64,000 bases of DNA from Diplodia intermedia (GCA_021495925.1 JAKEKT010000001.1:620001-684000); one strand, 5' to 3'. Numbered from the stretch's first letter, positions 20,986 through 32,780 are shown. The notes: a model not told the origin generated them from the sequence alone. A program made the numbers and translations.

Positions 20986-23919
20986 ATGGCTGCTCGCAGC
21001 GGGACGCTCTCTCCCATCTCCGTCGACAGCGCCAACGATTGGTCCCCTGTTTCAAAATACAACACTATTGGAAGTGGCGACAGTGCTTACTCGCCCAGCG
21101 TGCCGCCAACACCGCGGAACCAACTCATAACGCCGCCGACCTCTGTCACCAGCTCGACTGACGGCATGATTCCCAATGGCCTCGGCCGCCCTCCGACGTC
21201 CAACGGTCAACCCTCGCCGCCCAGCTCCATCGCGCGATCCAGCACCGGCGATGGCCTGTACGCCGGAAGCACGCAGGATCGAGAGAGCATAAGCAGTCGC
21301 AAGGCTTTGATGATTGAGGAATCGCTGGCAGAGCACTACCACGTCTTGAAGATCTACCTTGGTCGTTACCTGCTCGACGAGAAGGGTAACCTGCGGCCTA
21401 ACCGCGCCAGGGATAAGCTGCTCCGCCTCTCGTCCGTTCAGTTCCAAGAACTCAGCACCGATGTCTACGATGAGTCGCTTCGTCGTGAGGACGAGCGCAA
21501 GCGAGGTGGTCCCAATGCACCGGGGAACGACACTCCCAAGTTCCTCCCGCCCAAGGACAACTACCACCCAAAGCGCAACCAGGCCCGCCAAAAACTCTCC
21601 ACACTACCCATCGACCGCTTCCGCCAGCTCGCAACCGACGTCTTCTATGAATTGGAGCGTCGCTTTCCGCGATTCCGGGCCGAGGAAATGGAGCGCCCAA
21701 CAAGCCCTACAGGCAGCATAGCTAGCAACCGGAGTCGCGGCCCCGGAAGAGGCCCGATACCCAGTACTGGTAGCATGGGCAGAGGACCTCCACCTCCAGG
21801 TTATCGTGGACCACCTCCTGGCCCAGGTTATCGAGGCCCTCCCGGTCCTCGGGGTCCTCCCGGCCCCCGGGGTCCTCCTGGTCCAGGCGGCGAGTTCGGG
21901 CGTCCCTTGCCCAAGACCTTTCAATCAAACACTATCGTGCCGAACAAAGGAACCATGGTGGAGGATGATGATGACAACAGTGGGGCGGAGGAGGATGATG
22001 ACGATGATGCTTTTGGCCTGGAGGATGCAGCGAGGAGATCAAGCAAGCGGACTACGAACAAGAGCATGGGCAATGTAAGCTGCCCGGCAAACGCGGACCT
22101 CCCTCGGCTTGAAATACGCTAATATCCCGCAGGAAAAACTCATTGCAGACCTTACGGCTCAAGTCGAGCAATTGCAGGAGAAGGCCGAAGGTCTTGAAGA
22201 CCAATTGAGGGAGCGCGACGAGGAGGTCGACAAGCTCAAGAGTGCGGACAATAATGGGGGAAATGTTTGTGTCCGCCAAAGCTAAGAAGAAGAACAAGAA
22301 CTGACTTGGTGCAGGCTACGGAGGGTGACAAAGCGGAGTTTGCGGAACTGCGTGAGGACCTGGAACGTAGACTGGACGAGGCGCAAAGCTCCAGTGATTC
22401 GCTGAGGTCCGAATTGGAAAAGACTCGCAACGACGCGTCGGAAACCGAACGCGAACTTCGCGCTCGGCTTGAGGAAGTCCAACGCGGTGGCAATCTCGGC
22501 GGCTCTGGAGACAATGACTGGGAGCAACGTTACAAGCAACTTGAGCGCGAACTCGAGGAACAACAACAGGTTACTGATGAAGTGCGGCGAGAAGCGTCAC
22601 AGTTCTTGCAGGAAATGCGGGCGCTCTCAGAGCGGAGCAATGCATCTCTGGAGAAGGAGGAGGGACTTGTGGCCGAGATCGCAAGACTCGAAGCCGAGGT
22701 CAAAGAATGGAGGACGAGATATGCCCGTTCGAAGACGCAAGTTCGCCACCTGCGAGCATCGTCGACGGGCCTTGCAAATCTCACGGAGGACGCCTCAGTC
22801 TACGCCCGGGATGGCACCCTTGTGCAGCCTGATGGACTCATCAAGGACGTCCATCTCACGAAGTTTCAGCTCAGCATCGATCAGCTGCTGCAGGCTGCTC
22901 GCAAGTCGAGCTCGGAGGCCGTTCTCGACTGCATGAAGGAAACCGTATCCTGCGTCAGAAGCATCACCGCAGATGTCGACGCGGCCGGCTCTCCTACGAG
23001 CGATGACGGGGAGGATTCGGTCAAGAGGCAGCACAAGCTCAAGTCTCGTGTCTCTGCAACCGCGAATAACCTTATCACTGCCTCCAAGAATCACGCTGCA
23101 GCGCAGGGGCTTTCTCCTGTCTCTCTGCTCGATGCTGCCGCGTCTCATCTGACAACATCCGTTGTCGAGCTCGCAAAAGTTGTCAGGATCAGGCCCACTC
23201 AGCCCGGCGAAGAAGACTATGAGAACCTGGACGTAAGGTCCAGCCGTCTCAGCGCAAACTACTATGGCAACGGCGCCAGACACACAAGGACTGGTAGCAA
23301 CCTCAGCATCGATTCCGCAAGGTACAGTCGCAGTGCCACGAGTTCCCCACGCCCTTGGTCGATACGTCGGTCTGAAGGTCCCAATGGGTTCTCGAAAGGC
23401 TCCAATATTAACACTGTCCGCGAAAGCAGCGGCCTCGAGGAGATAAAGAATTACCTGGAGGACCAAACAACCGACCTCGTCAATAGCATTCAACCTCTTG
23501 TCCAGGAAATTCGGAGCACCCCTGCCGGAGCCCCTTTCCCTCCCCAGTCCGAGCAAAACATTGAGCACCACGTCAACGACATCAATCGCACCGTCTACGA
23601 CATTGGCTTCAAGACTCGCGAAGCTGTGAGCAACACACGCAACAGCGCACTCGCCAAGCACGCCACCCCTGTCACTGATCTTCTGGAGGAGTGTCGTGAA
23701 GGGCTATTGTCTGCGCTCCAGGAGGACGAGGCTGGCAAAAGAGAGAAAATCCCCCCTCTCGCATTCAAGATCGCGAGAGCAACCAAGGTTAGTGCTTGCC
23801 ATGAGTAAATTCTACGGTGCTTTGGATCTGACGACCAACTACAGGAACTCGTCCTACGGGTCGAGAAGATTGAGAACCGCGAACTGACGGCTGACATGAC
23901 CGTTTCGAATGAATTCTAA
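20986..23919 (+). CDS. SPA2: polarisome scaffold Spa2/SpaA
   Basis: Four exons (20986-22074, 22133-22264, 22315-23787, 23845-23919) encode about 922 residues. Two Spa2-homology (GIT) repeats are visible: [25 protein letters not shown] and [29 protein letters not shown], at about residues 140-165 and 198-225. A Gly-Pro-Pro-rich collagen-like stretch follows (residues about 265-305), then an acidic DDDD region and a long coiled coil (about 365-590) of E/L/R heptads. A C-terminal helical domain ends DMTVSNEF. Spa2 scaffolds formin, Pea2/Bud6-type partners and MAPK modules at hyphal tips to direct polarised growth. Last-exon length is 25 codons. The collagen-like insertion is the unusual element. 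Confidence 0.93.
21783..21900 (+). repeat. collagen-like Gly-Pro-Pro coding repeat inside SPA2
   Basis: Imperfect repeats of CCT-CCC/GG-Pro-Gly codons encode [21 protein letters not shown] and several GPRGPPGP units. They occupy about 40 residues between the Spa2-homology repeats and the acidic stretch. The repetitive codons make length change between strains likely. Confidence 0.8.
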
Positions 23920-25317
23920 GCGCCCCCGTGTTTAATTGACTTGTCGTCCTGTGCCTCCTCTTGAGGACTTTTAATTTTTACTCTTGGTGCATCTATGTCA
24001 GCGTAGGGGCGACACCTTAGGGCTACGCCCGTTTTGGCTTTCTCTCAACTTTTTACTTGCATTTGGTAAACATATGGCGGCTTTGCTGGCATTTTCAGCG
24101 CTGGTTGGCTCGGCGGGGAGCTGGCATTTCCTTCTGACGGGTTCGTTTTCTTTGCAGAAAACAGTTTCTTTTCTTTCATTCGTCACCAGTAACGTAGAGG
24201 GGCACTCTTCGACCTGCACTTTGATACCATTTCGCCGCTTCGCTTCTTTTTGTCGTCATGACGGCGGTCGTGCTCTCAAGTATTCTGCTTTAGGATTCCT
24301 TTTACGCTGGTTACAGGCCCTCTCTCTCTCTCTATTGGATGACAGGACCAGCCATTGTCTGTATAAGGCTCCTGTATCTCCGCTTCAGTATTTCTTTATC
24401 ACATGTATTAACGCAGGTCGCAGTGCGCGTCGCGCGGTTTACGAACCATTGAATGGTTTCTTTTCTCTTTTTGCGAAGTAATTAGGCTGGCGATGCAAGA
24501 TTGGAATTATGCGTACCTCGTTTTTTTTTTCACCGTCGGTTATCACGCCCATCTTTGAGACGGGACACGGCAATTTGGGAGGGGTCCATCGTTAGATACT
24601 ACGTCCGCGTGTACTTCTGAACTCGCTACTTGTTACCTTTCCACATTTGCTATTGTACTCTGACAGCCGCTCTAGGATTGGAGGTGATGACACGCGAGAG
24701 GGACGTCAGTCTAGGTACTTGGAGAACTTTCTACAACGTCGGTCCTCTTCCTTCCCCTTGTTGTCGAGAGCATGACTGTTACATTCCAGGGGATAGCCGG
24801 CAATTTCGGAGAGCGACGTTTTTGGCAGTGTCGGTACATGGACAGCGATCATGGACAGCGATCATGGACAGCGATCATGGCCTAGCGCTCAACAAGACAG
24901 GATTACGAAACGTGTGCAATTCAAAGACTGAGCACGCCATCATTCACAGGCCACATGGGCGCCGCCACGGGCTAACCGTCCGTTGAGATAGGTATCAACT
25001 GATCATTCCCACTAATGGCACCAGCCAGCGCTTCACCCCAAGTCTGAGGAACTGCATCTGTCTGCGACAAAACGTGACTACACAACAACAAAATTCGAAT
25101 TCCAGCCAGGGGCTTCCCATTCGGCCACGGTCTCTGGGGTTTTCGAGGTAAAAGGCCGCGCTCTATGATTGAACCTTCAAAGCATACAATTTTTGGGTAT
25201 ATTGAATATTTAAAGTAGGCGAGATGCCACTAACTTTTGCTTCCCCGTATCATACATCGCCGGCATGTCCTGCTCTTCCTCTCCGATATGGAGACCACCC
25301 ATTTGGCCTTGGTACTC
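23920..25317. other. convergent intergenic region of 1.4 kb
   Basis: Lies between the 3' ends of SPA2 (+) and the NCS1 permease (-). It is less GC-rich than its surroundings and has a T10 tract (24521-24530), a CT microsatellite near 24320 and a 13-bp tandem repeat at 24837-24880. Long open frames present here start at non-ATG codons and lack coding character. Confidence 0.45.
24837..24880. repeat. 13-bp tandem repeat, 3.4 copies
   Basis: Three exact copies of CATGGACAGCGAT followed by CATGG. The array is non-coding and lies about 0.9 kb downstream of the SPA2 stop. Confidence 0.9.
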
Positions 25318-27135
25318 CTATCTACCAAAAACCTTCAGCTCGATGGGCCTCAGGACTGCGTAGCTTACGGCTGCGAAGGCGAAGCCGAGCTCGAAGCCGA
25401 CATCACCACCGAAAGGTGCCTCACCAGCGTGCAGGGCAATCTTGCCGACGTACCAAGTCTGCGACATGCCGGTGACCATACCGGCGACGCCGAAACCGAA
25501 GGCGACGACGGCGGCGATGCCCGGAGGCAGCTTGGACGGCTGATCGTAATGCTCCGGGACGTAGCCGGCGATGCCGCGCCTGAAGAGGAAATGGTCGGTC
25601 AGGGCGATTCCCTCGTAGATCGCAAGCCAGTAGCCAATGAAGTTCATGACTGCGAAGCTGTTAGTGGAGTTCCGAAAGGTAGCAAAAGAGCGAGTTTCTG
25701 TCGGAACGGTCGCGGTCTGTGGGCGGCGGAAGGAGCACAAAACCTACAGTTTTCAAGAATACTCTCGAAATGCGAGTAGCCTGGGATAGCGATCGCTATG
25801 TAAACACCAGTTCCAAGCAACGTCCAGACAGGACGAGGGACCCACTGCGCCCAACGACCAAAAACTTGCATCGTAAGAGCGATTGAATAGATGTTAGGGC
25901 CTTTATAAACGTCTTGATTAGCGTACATTTCGCAAACAGGAGTGGTTGCAAAACTCACAGTTGTTCGCAACGATGGAGAGGGCGAGGATGACCAGGCAGA
26001 ACTTGCCGAAGCCGCCGAGAGGAGGGAACAATACGGCGGCAAGCAGGCCGCCCGTGCCTGAGTTCGAGTAGCCAGCCTGGTACCTGTTGTCTCCACCATT
26101 GATAGCGGTAGCAGACATGACAGCAATTCCCAGCATCTCGGTAAACAGGAGCGGGAAAATCAGGCCGAGGGCGGTGGAAAGAAAGACCTTGCGGCGACTT
26201 TGGCTCGAGGGATGGTAGACGGTGTAGTCGGCCGCGTAGCTTGCCCAACCGGTGGCGAAGCCATACACCGTCACGCCGAAGCTCAAGACGCCGCCCATCT
26301 CCGACTGTCCAACCCCCCAGGGAATGTTGACGAAGGCGCCGCTGTGAGCAAAGGTGCCGAGGACAATGAGGAAGATGATGAAGGTCGGAATCCAGCTGTA
26401 GAACTCATAGGCGTGGACGACCTTGTACCCAAACAGGGTTACCAAAAAGGTGCAAATGGCAATTATGACGATGCCGGCCCAGCCAGGGACGTCATTGTTG
26501 ACAGCGTGGATCAGCTCGGCACCGACTATGGAGTTCACGGCGGACCAGCCAATGCAAGCGCAGACATTGAAGCAGGCAACTAGGTCACGCGTTAGCCAGC
26601 CGCGTGTCATGAGAGGTTGCACACATGCTTACTGAGTTTCACACCCCACCAGCCAAACCAAAATCTGGAGAGCACCATCTGACGCAGGCCAAAGACGGGG
26701 CCGAAAGATGAAAACCAGCAGACAGGGAGGATGCCAAGGATATTGAAGAACAAGCAGACCAGCATAGCATCAGCGACACCAAGCTCGAAGAGAGACTTGG
26801 CCAGCAAGCCAATGGCGAAAGAACTGACAACCATGTTGGCGGAGAGCCACTGCGGATGCTATCAGTCACTTGTCTGTGTAATGGCGTGCTTGGAGCATTA
26901 CCATGGTGCCAACATTCAAGAGCGAGCGATCGGTGCGCTCGTCTTCGGGCACGCGCTCAATGCCTCTCTGCTCGATGTTGAAGCGGCCGGCCAGCCTCTG
27001 GATCTTGGCGTACAGGCTGTTGCCATACTCGAAGCTCTCGCCAGGCACGGCGCCGCCGTCGGTGGTCTTGTGGCCGGAGGGGTCGGAAGATACCTCGGCG
27101 TCGGCAGCCTTCTTTTCCACGTCGACGTAGTCCAT
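25318..27135 (-). CDS. NCS1-family purine-cytosine permease (Fcy2/FcyB-like)
   Basis: Five exons (27135-26902, 26849-26633, 26579-25959, 25900-25748, 25649-25318) encode about 518 residues with roughly twelve membrane segments. A hydrophilic N-terminal tail of about 75 residues leads to RTDRSLLNVGTM-WLSANMVV, the start of TM1 in the FCY2 branch. Further family marks are the helix containing GFATGWASYAADYTVYHP, the NNCPNIYSIALTMQVFG stretch that coordinates substrate in NCS1 members, and NFIGYWLAIYEGIALTDHFLFR. Such permeases import cytosine, adenine, guanine and related bases (and 5-fluorocytosine) by proton symport at the plasma membrane. All five joins preserve frame and family sequence. 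A cluster of GATA-type sites upstream suggests nitrogen control. Confidence 0.92.
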
Positions 27136-28460
27136 GGTGGTTGATGAGGAAGCACAGGCAAGGGCGACGACTCGAGCGAAGCTCCGTGAAGGAGTTTGAT
27201 CTTCGTTGAGCGTCTTGGTGAAAGGGGAACGGGGTGGCCGGGAGGGGAGAGTCAGGCAACGGCACGGAGGACTAAAGTATGGGATACGCGGCGGGCAGCG
27301 ACGTAGCTCAGCCGAACGTTTGGCGCGCACCGCTGATAAGGCCGAGCGCCGGACGCAGATCCGCAGAGTCGCATTTTGGGTGGACCAGGGCCAGCCCGAG
27401 GCGTGTTCGCAGCTAGTCGGGGGCACGGTGCCAGGCAATCGACGCGGCCGTGGCGAGAAGAGGAAACACGGCCGGCAATAGAGTCCGGAGAGATAGCGAT
27501 GTACCAGGCTGGCGGGCGCCAGTCGCGTGCGCCCTGCATGGAATGCGGAGCAGAAGACGGCAGGGCACAGTGCAGTGGCGTCGGACGATAAGGTTAGCCC
27601 GGCAGGTTGACGGTCCAGAATGTGTCGTCAGGGCTGTCCACTGGTGGCAAGCTTCGCAGGGAAGGCTTGTCGGTTGATAAGGCGGCCCCAAGTCTTGGCC
27701 CGGCAGTTCGCAGGCGATGAGGCTGGAGCCACGGAGCGGAGGCGCTGTTCTGCGTCGCTTATCGACCGGCGCGCGGGATGTCCGGCGGCGTCGGCCGAGC
27801 AGAGGCTACCGCTCCCTATCTCAAAGCAGTCGGCGATGGCCGCTGTGCCAGCAGTGCCAGCAGCAGTGCCAGCATCCCGCACTGCTGTCATTCGCCTCTG
27901 TCATTGCCTCGGGCTGCTGGCCTCCCCAGACTTGATGCACTGGCTTCCATCGTCCCGCCCGCCTGGTTGGATACAGCTGCGCTCGCCGGGTAGATCATGC
28001 CGCTCGCCGATGCTGCAGCCCTGCAGGGCCTGCCTGCGTCATGTCTTCATGCCGCCCTCGTTTGTCTCAGTTCGACAGATACAGGAGCAGAGTCTAGGAG
28101 GAATGCCGGCGCGGGAAGGAATCCGATGGAGAAAGACGTTGGCGCGAAGGATGAGGAGTCGTGACTGCCGGGGCACGGGACCCTTGCTGTGCCTGCGTGC
28201 CTGCGTGCCTGCCTGGCCCTGTCGGCGCCCCGACGTGCGAGCGCCGATCTGCCGCTGCAGACCGCCTTTTGGTGGACCGAGCGCGACGAATTTCCATCGC
28301 GGTGCGGCGGGGAGCAACCAAATGCACCGCATCTGCTTCGCTGTGACTCCTCGCCGCCACCAACCCTCCCTCCATGGTCGACAGATAATCCTCGCCGCCC
28401 ACTCGCCCGCGCCGCATCGCCCGCAACAACGTTACAGCCCCTCCCTGATCCACCGTCGCA
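27136..28460. other. divergent promoter region of NCS1 permease and RPC34
   Basis: A 1.3 kb GC-rich spacer between outward-facing genes. Long open frames cross it but overlap real exons in the wrong frame or have no motifs. Its notable content is the GATA-site cluster at 27334-27764 on the permease side. Confidence 0.5.
27334..27764. promoter_or_regulatory. cluster of four HGATAR sites upstream of the permease
   Basis: TGATAAG at 27334-27340, CGATAAG at 27586-27592, TGATAAG at 27675-27681 and CTTATCG (reverse orientation) at 27758-27764 all match HGATAR, the AreA/Gln3-type GATA-factor core. They lie about 200-630 bp upstream of the permease ATG. AreA activates purine and other nitrogen-source transporters in Aspergillus when preferred nitrogen is scarce, which suits this gene. 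Function is inferred from sequence and position. Confidence 0.5.
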
Positions 28461-29571
28461 ATGTCCAAGAAGGAACAGCTCTACGACAAGTGCGCCGAGC
28501 GCCCGCCCGAAACCATCTTCTTCCAGGAGGACCTGTCACTGTTCAACATTGCCAAGGATGTCGAGGAGCTGGCTCGCATCTGCCAGGAGCTCGTCGACTC
28601 CCACCTATTCGAGCTTCTGGAGAAGGGCCACAACAATTGGGACCGCGTGCTATGTTGGAGGCTGCGCTCTCGCGAGGATGCTGCAAAGTACGTCATGCCG
28701 GCCTACACGTGGAACTCGCTGCGTGATCATTAGCTGACATGTCGACGAACACTGTAGGCTTCGTGGTATGGACCCGAACGAGCGCTTGGTCTATTCGCAC
28801 ATCTCTTCGGCCGACAACCAGGGCATGTGGACGCGCACCATTAAGGCCAAGACAAACTTCCACCAGACCGTCATCAACAAGGCTCTGAAGTCGCTCGAGG
28901 GCAAGCGTCTGGTCAAGTCCATCACCTCGGTCAAGCATCCGGGCCGTAAGATCTACATGCTGGCCCACCTCACGCCCTCTGAGGAAGTCAGCGGCGGCCC
29001 TTGGCACACCGATGGCGAACTGGATATCGAACTCATCGAGCAAATATCTACTGTCATCCTGAACTTCGTTGAGCAGAATAGCTGGGTCGAGCAAAAGCCC
29101 CACCACGTCTCCAAAGCCGACATCAGGAGGAAGAAGGAGCAAGCCCAGCGCAGCGCCAACAATGCTGTCCTCGAGGCTCCCAAGTACCGCCCTGCTCTTG
29201 GCCGCAACGGTGGCCTCCTGCTCCCCTACCCGCCTGGCTACCGTAACTACCCGACCGCTTCGTCCATTCTCGAGTTCATTGAGAAGTCTGGCGTCATCGA
29301 GGGCGTGGTTATCCGCGAGATGGATCTGCGGTCGCTGCTTGACAACATGGTCTTTGACGGCAAGATCGAACGTATGGGAGCCATGGGATACCGTAGCGTG
29401 CGCGGTGCCATGGAGGCCGCCAACGATGCCGAGCTGGCCGAGGGCTATGGCAACGGCCTGACCCAGGCACCCTGCGGCCGGTGCCCCGTCTTCAACTTGT
29501 GCGAAGAGGGTGGTCCCGTCAGTGCCAGCAACTGCGAGTACTTCGAGGAGTGGCTCAAAGTGGCTTCGTAG
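28461..29571 (+). CDS. RPC34: RNA polymerase III subunit C34 (Rpc34/RPC6)
   Basis: Two exons (28461-28687 and 28758-29571) joined across a 70-nt intron encode about 346 residues. The N-terminal half has two winged-helix domains with LRGMDPNERLVYSHISSADNQGMWTRTIK and the helix-turn-helix KALKSLEGKRLVKSITSVKHPGRKIYML, conserved from yeast Rpc34 to human RPC39. The C-terminus carries CGRCPVFNLCEEGGPVSASNCEYF, four cysteines that bind an Fe-S cluster in homologues. With C82 and C31 it forms the initiation subcomplex that opens promoter DNA of tRNA and 5S genes with TFIIIB. The ATG at 28461 starts MSKKEQLYDKC and is followed at once by family sequence. Confidence 0.95.
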
Positions 29572-30080
29572 CAGGGGCACAGCCTGTTGTTCGAAATGTA
29601 AGCCCCCTCGCCCGCGCGAGGGGACTTCTCTTCTTTCTCCGGACTTCATGGTCTGATTAATTTCTTCAATTTGGTTTAGATAAGCGGTCAGTCCGACTTG
29701 CATAGCGACGGCGTTTGTTTCGGGAGAGCTTCTTAAAAGGTGGGTTCTGGTCTTTCCTTTGCATGGAGATATATATACCACGGTGGTTCACCATTTGGGC
29801 GCGGTAAAAAGCGAAGTGTCTTCCCCAAACTTGGGATATCTTCCTGTTGAAGATCGTATGCTAGTTTGTGTTCTGATTTCGAACAAGTGAAAAGCCAAGC
29901 CTCAATTGGAATATTTCTACGATTCGATCCCTCTCTCGGGGCAAAAGTCTTGAATATCATCACCAAACCAGGAAACGCCGCTCCGATACAGACCTGCAAC
30001 CCCAGCTGGCGAGACCCGATCTACCTCGTGCAAGGTTCTCGCAAAAGTCTACAACTTCGCCATCTCCATGCCTTCAGACG
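29572..30080. other. convergent intergenic region
   Basis: Spacer of 509 bp between the 3' ends of RPC34 (+) and PHO8 (-), holding their 3' UTRs. No gene or repeat is recognised. Confidence 0.45.
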
Positions 30081-31921
30081 CTATATGCCGCAAATCTCAC
30101 ATCTCTTGTGCTTCTTGAAGTCGCCCTGGTAATGGTCCAGATGATCTTGGCCATCGAGCCTCTCGCCTTCCTCGGGCACGTTGCCCATCCACGACATCCT
30201 TTCGCCCGTAGCCGTCACCGAGTCGTAAAGGGCGCCCTTGGAGTTGAGCTCCTTGGTGACGTCTCCAACGTCAACGTCGAGGTAGTGGCGCAGGAACTCG
30301 CCAACCTCGGTGTTCTCGTGATTGCCGACCAAGGGCGCGGCGGCGCGCGGGTCCGAGGCGAAGATGTTGACGTCGGCGGCCGAGTGGCCGTGCGTGGACC
30401 AGCCCGTCTGACTGCGGCGGCTGATCATGTCGGCGAAGGTGTAAGGGGAAACATCCGGGCGCGAGATCAGCAGCCCGACCTCCTCCACCGTGGGGTCGCC
30501 GATTCCCAGACCCTCGCCCAGCGCCTTCCGCACCCAGGCGGCCGTCTCGTCGGCAGTGGGCTCCGACAAGAGGAACTTGTGGTAGTTCTGGGCGAGACGC
30601 TCGGCCGAGTTAGAGGCGTTGGCTAGGACGCCGGGATACCAGAGGTAGTCAGGATAGGATTCGCGCAGCTCTGCCGAGTAAAGTTAACTTTGCAATTCTG
30701 GGGGAGGGGTAGGGATCTCGTGATGGAGAACGTACGCCGTGCGGCCGCAAGACCACCGGTCTCATGGTCACTGGTGCTGACCATAACACCCTGGGTGCTG
30801 TCGTTCTCAAGGAACTCAAGGACACTGGAGAAGGCCTTGTCATATGCCAGGACCTCGTGGACCTGGGCGGCAGGGTCGTTGCCGTGGCCGGCGTGGTCAA
30901 TCCTGCTTCCCTCGATCATAAGGAAGAAGCCCTTCTCGCTATCCCGCGTAGCGGCGCTCAGCGCCTTCAGAGCCGTGCGGGCCATTTCGTCGAGGGAAGG
31001 ATAGATGTCCCCCTCGTTCCTCCTGTCGATTTCGTAGGGGATGTCAGTATCCGCAAAGAGGCCGAGCATGGGGAGCTCGACGGCGCTTCCCAAGCGGAGG
31101 CCATCGAAATCCTTGCGGCTGTCAATATAGTTGAAGCCGTATTCCTTCTTGGCCAGGGCAACAATGTCCCTATCGTCGCCACGGCACGAGCCCTCGGTCG
31201 AGTTGGGCAGGAAGTGGCAGCGGCCACCACCAAACATGAGGTCTACAACGCGGCCGAGCGGGTACTCGCCAACCATCTGCTCGGCGATGCGATCCTCCTC
31301 GGAACGCATGTTGACGTGGGCGGCGAAGCAGGCAGGCGTGGCATCGGTAATACGGGTGGTAACGACGAGGCCGGTCATGTAGCCGGCACGCTTCGCGGCC
31401 TCCAAGACGGTGCCGCAAGCGGAGTGGTCGGGCAGGACGGAGATGGCGCCATTGTAGCTCTTGAAGCCGCAGGAAAAGGCAGTTGCGCCAGCGGCCGAGT
31501 CGGTGACCAAGCTGCTGGACGAGCGGGTGCGCGACTGGCCGATCAAGTGCTGGTCGATAACCAGGGTGTCGTCCCAAGGCTCGGCATTCTGGTACTGCTT
31601 GAAGCTACGGGCCAGCGATAGCGACGTCGGGCCCATGCCATCGGAGACCATGAAGACCAGGTTGCGCTTGCCCGACGGCTTCGCGGTTGGCTCCTCTGTG
31701 GTGGCCTGCTTCTGGTACACGACGGCCAGCACGATGACCACGGCGGTGGCGATCAGCGCCCAGGCAAACAGGCCGAGCTCCCTCCATCTCTTCCACCCGC
31801 TCCGGGGCTGTTCGGCATGCTTGCCGGTGCGCTCGCCGGTGAGCAACGCGTCTTCCTCGGCGAGGTCGCGGTCGTTGGAGTGCTCCGACGACGGGCGCTG
31901 CGACAGCAGCGGGCGCGCCAT
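30081..31921 (-). CDS. PHO8: vacuolar alkaline phosphatase (Pho8-like)
   Basis: Two exons (31921-30736 and 30670-30081) joined over a 65-nt intron encode about 591 residues. The N-terminal cytosolic tail of about 48 residues carries an acidic EEDALL sorting-like motif, and a single membrane segment (about 50-70, LFAWALIATAVVIVLAVVY) makes it type II, as in yeast Pho8. The catalytic serine is in LVTDSAAGATAFSCG, with metal ligands in FMVSDGMGP, FFLMIEGSRIDHAGH and TSDHETGG. The histidine in GWSTHGHSAADV completes the site. It hydrolyses phosphomonoesters in the vacuole lumen. Sorting by the AP-3 route is inferred from the family and the dileucine-like motif. Confidence 0.95.
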
Positions 31922-32364
31922 GGTCGGTGGGTGCGGGTGCGGGTGGCTTCGTGGGGCGGCAGGCGGAGAGGAGGGCCGGGCGGGGCGGGTGAGGGTGTGG
32001 AGAGGCGTGGAGAGGCGTGGAGGGAGCTCGTGGTTAAGGTGGGCAGTGTGAGCTCCGTCGATCCTCCTTGGCGGCCACGCGGAGGCATCACAGGACCCGC
32101 CTCCCGCTGGTCATCGCCCCGGCCCTGCAGCAGCGCCACGAGCCCGCGGGCACATGCTCGTTATTCCTGCCGCTACCATGGCCGTCGGCTTTGGCTATAA
32201 GATTAAGCCCCTGGAACGATCGTCTTCCCCGGCCACATCCCTGGTGTCTCCACAATCCTCCGAACCGGCCGACTTGATCCTTCACACAGCCAGGTCCCAC
32301 GGCGTCGCTCGCGACCACCGCACGCAGCCGCTGCACCGACTTGCCCTGACCTCGCACAAGCGAC
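31922..32364. promoter_or_regulatory. divergent promoter of PHO8 and the small Cys-rich gene
   Basis: Spacer of 443 bp, with a short 10-bp repeat (GTGGAGAGGC, two and a half units near 31995-32022) within the PHO8 leader. If the 93-residue gene is real, this region serves both genes. Confidence 0.4.
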
Positions 32365-32646
32365 ATGTGTAGAAGGACCGACTACGAACTCCCCTGCAAC
32401 CACGTCGAGTCTAGAGTCAGACTGTGTCGCTACCGCTGCTACTTGGTGAAACACTCGGACCCGCGGAACCACTACACTTGCAAAATGGAGATGGAGCCGT
32501 TCGAGAAGCCCGACTCAGCCATGACCCTGTACTTCAAGAGATCTGTAATCTGGGTTGGCGCGGGCCTGGGCATCAGAAAGAAGCAGAAAGTAGTCGAGAG
32601 CTTGCATATTCGGTACGAAGAAGAATGCGATGAATGCTGCCTTTGA
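32365..32646 (+). CDS. small cysteine-rich protein, unknown function
   Basis: A single open frame of 93 codons beginning MCRRTDYELPCNHVE. It has ten cysteines: C2, the CNH at about 11, then CRYRC, CKM and a terminal EECDECC. The pattern 'MCxxxxYxLxCxH' followed by CxYxC recalls a loose group of short fungal proteins with paired Cys/His that may bind zinc, but I cannot name a family. No signal peptide is visible, so it is likely intracellular. It lies between two clear genes, in its own slot. It could still be a chance frame; the high Cys content and conserved-looking start favour a gene. Confidence 0.5.
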   Translation: MCRRTDYELPCNHVESRVRLCRYRCYLVKHSDPRNHYTCKMEMEPFEKPDSAMTLYFKRSVIWVGAGLGIRKKQKVVESLHIRYEEECDECCL

Positions 32647-32780
32647 CGGGCATGCGGGATAATGAATTATATCAAACATTACTATTAGCGCTGTGGCCAC
32701 CAAGCCAGCCCCCGACCTCCAGATTATCAAGTATTACTAAGTACAGTTACAGTCCCAGGACAGAAGTCGTGCGTGTTGGC

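Noticed and set aside
23984..24481. 165-codon frame downstream of SPA2
   Set aside because: Begins at a non-ATG codon, and the sequence looks like 3' UTR with T-rich and CT repeats.
27620..28726. 368-codon plus-strand frame
   Set aside because: Runs through the promoter and overlaps the first exon of RPC34 in another frame. Composition is Arg/Pro/Cys-rich from GC bias.
28693..29781. 362-codon minus-strand frame
   Set aside because: Antisense to RPC34 exon 2. The plus strand encodes a clearly conserved protein.
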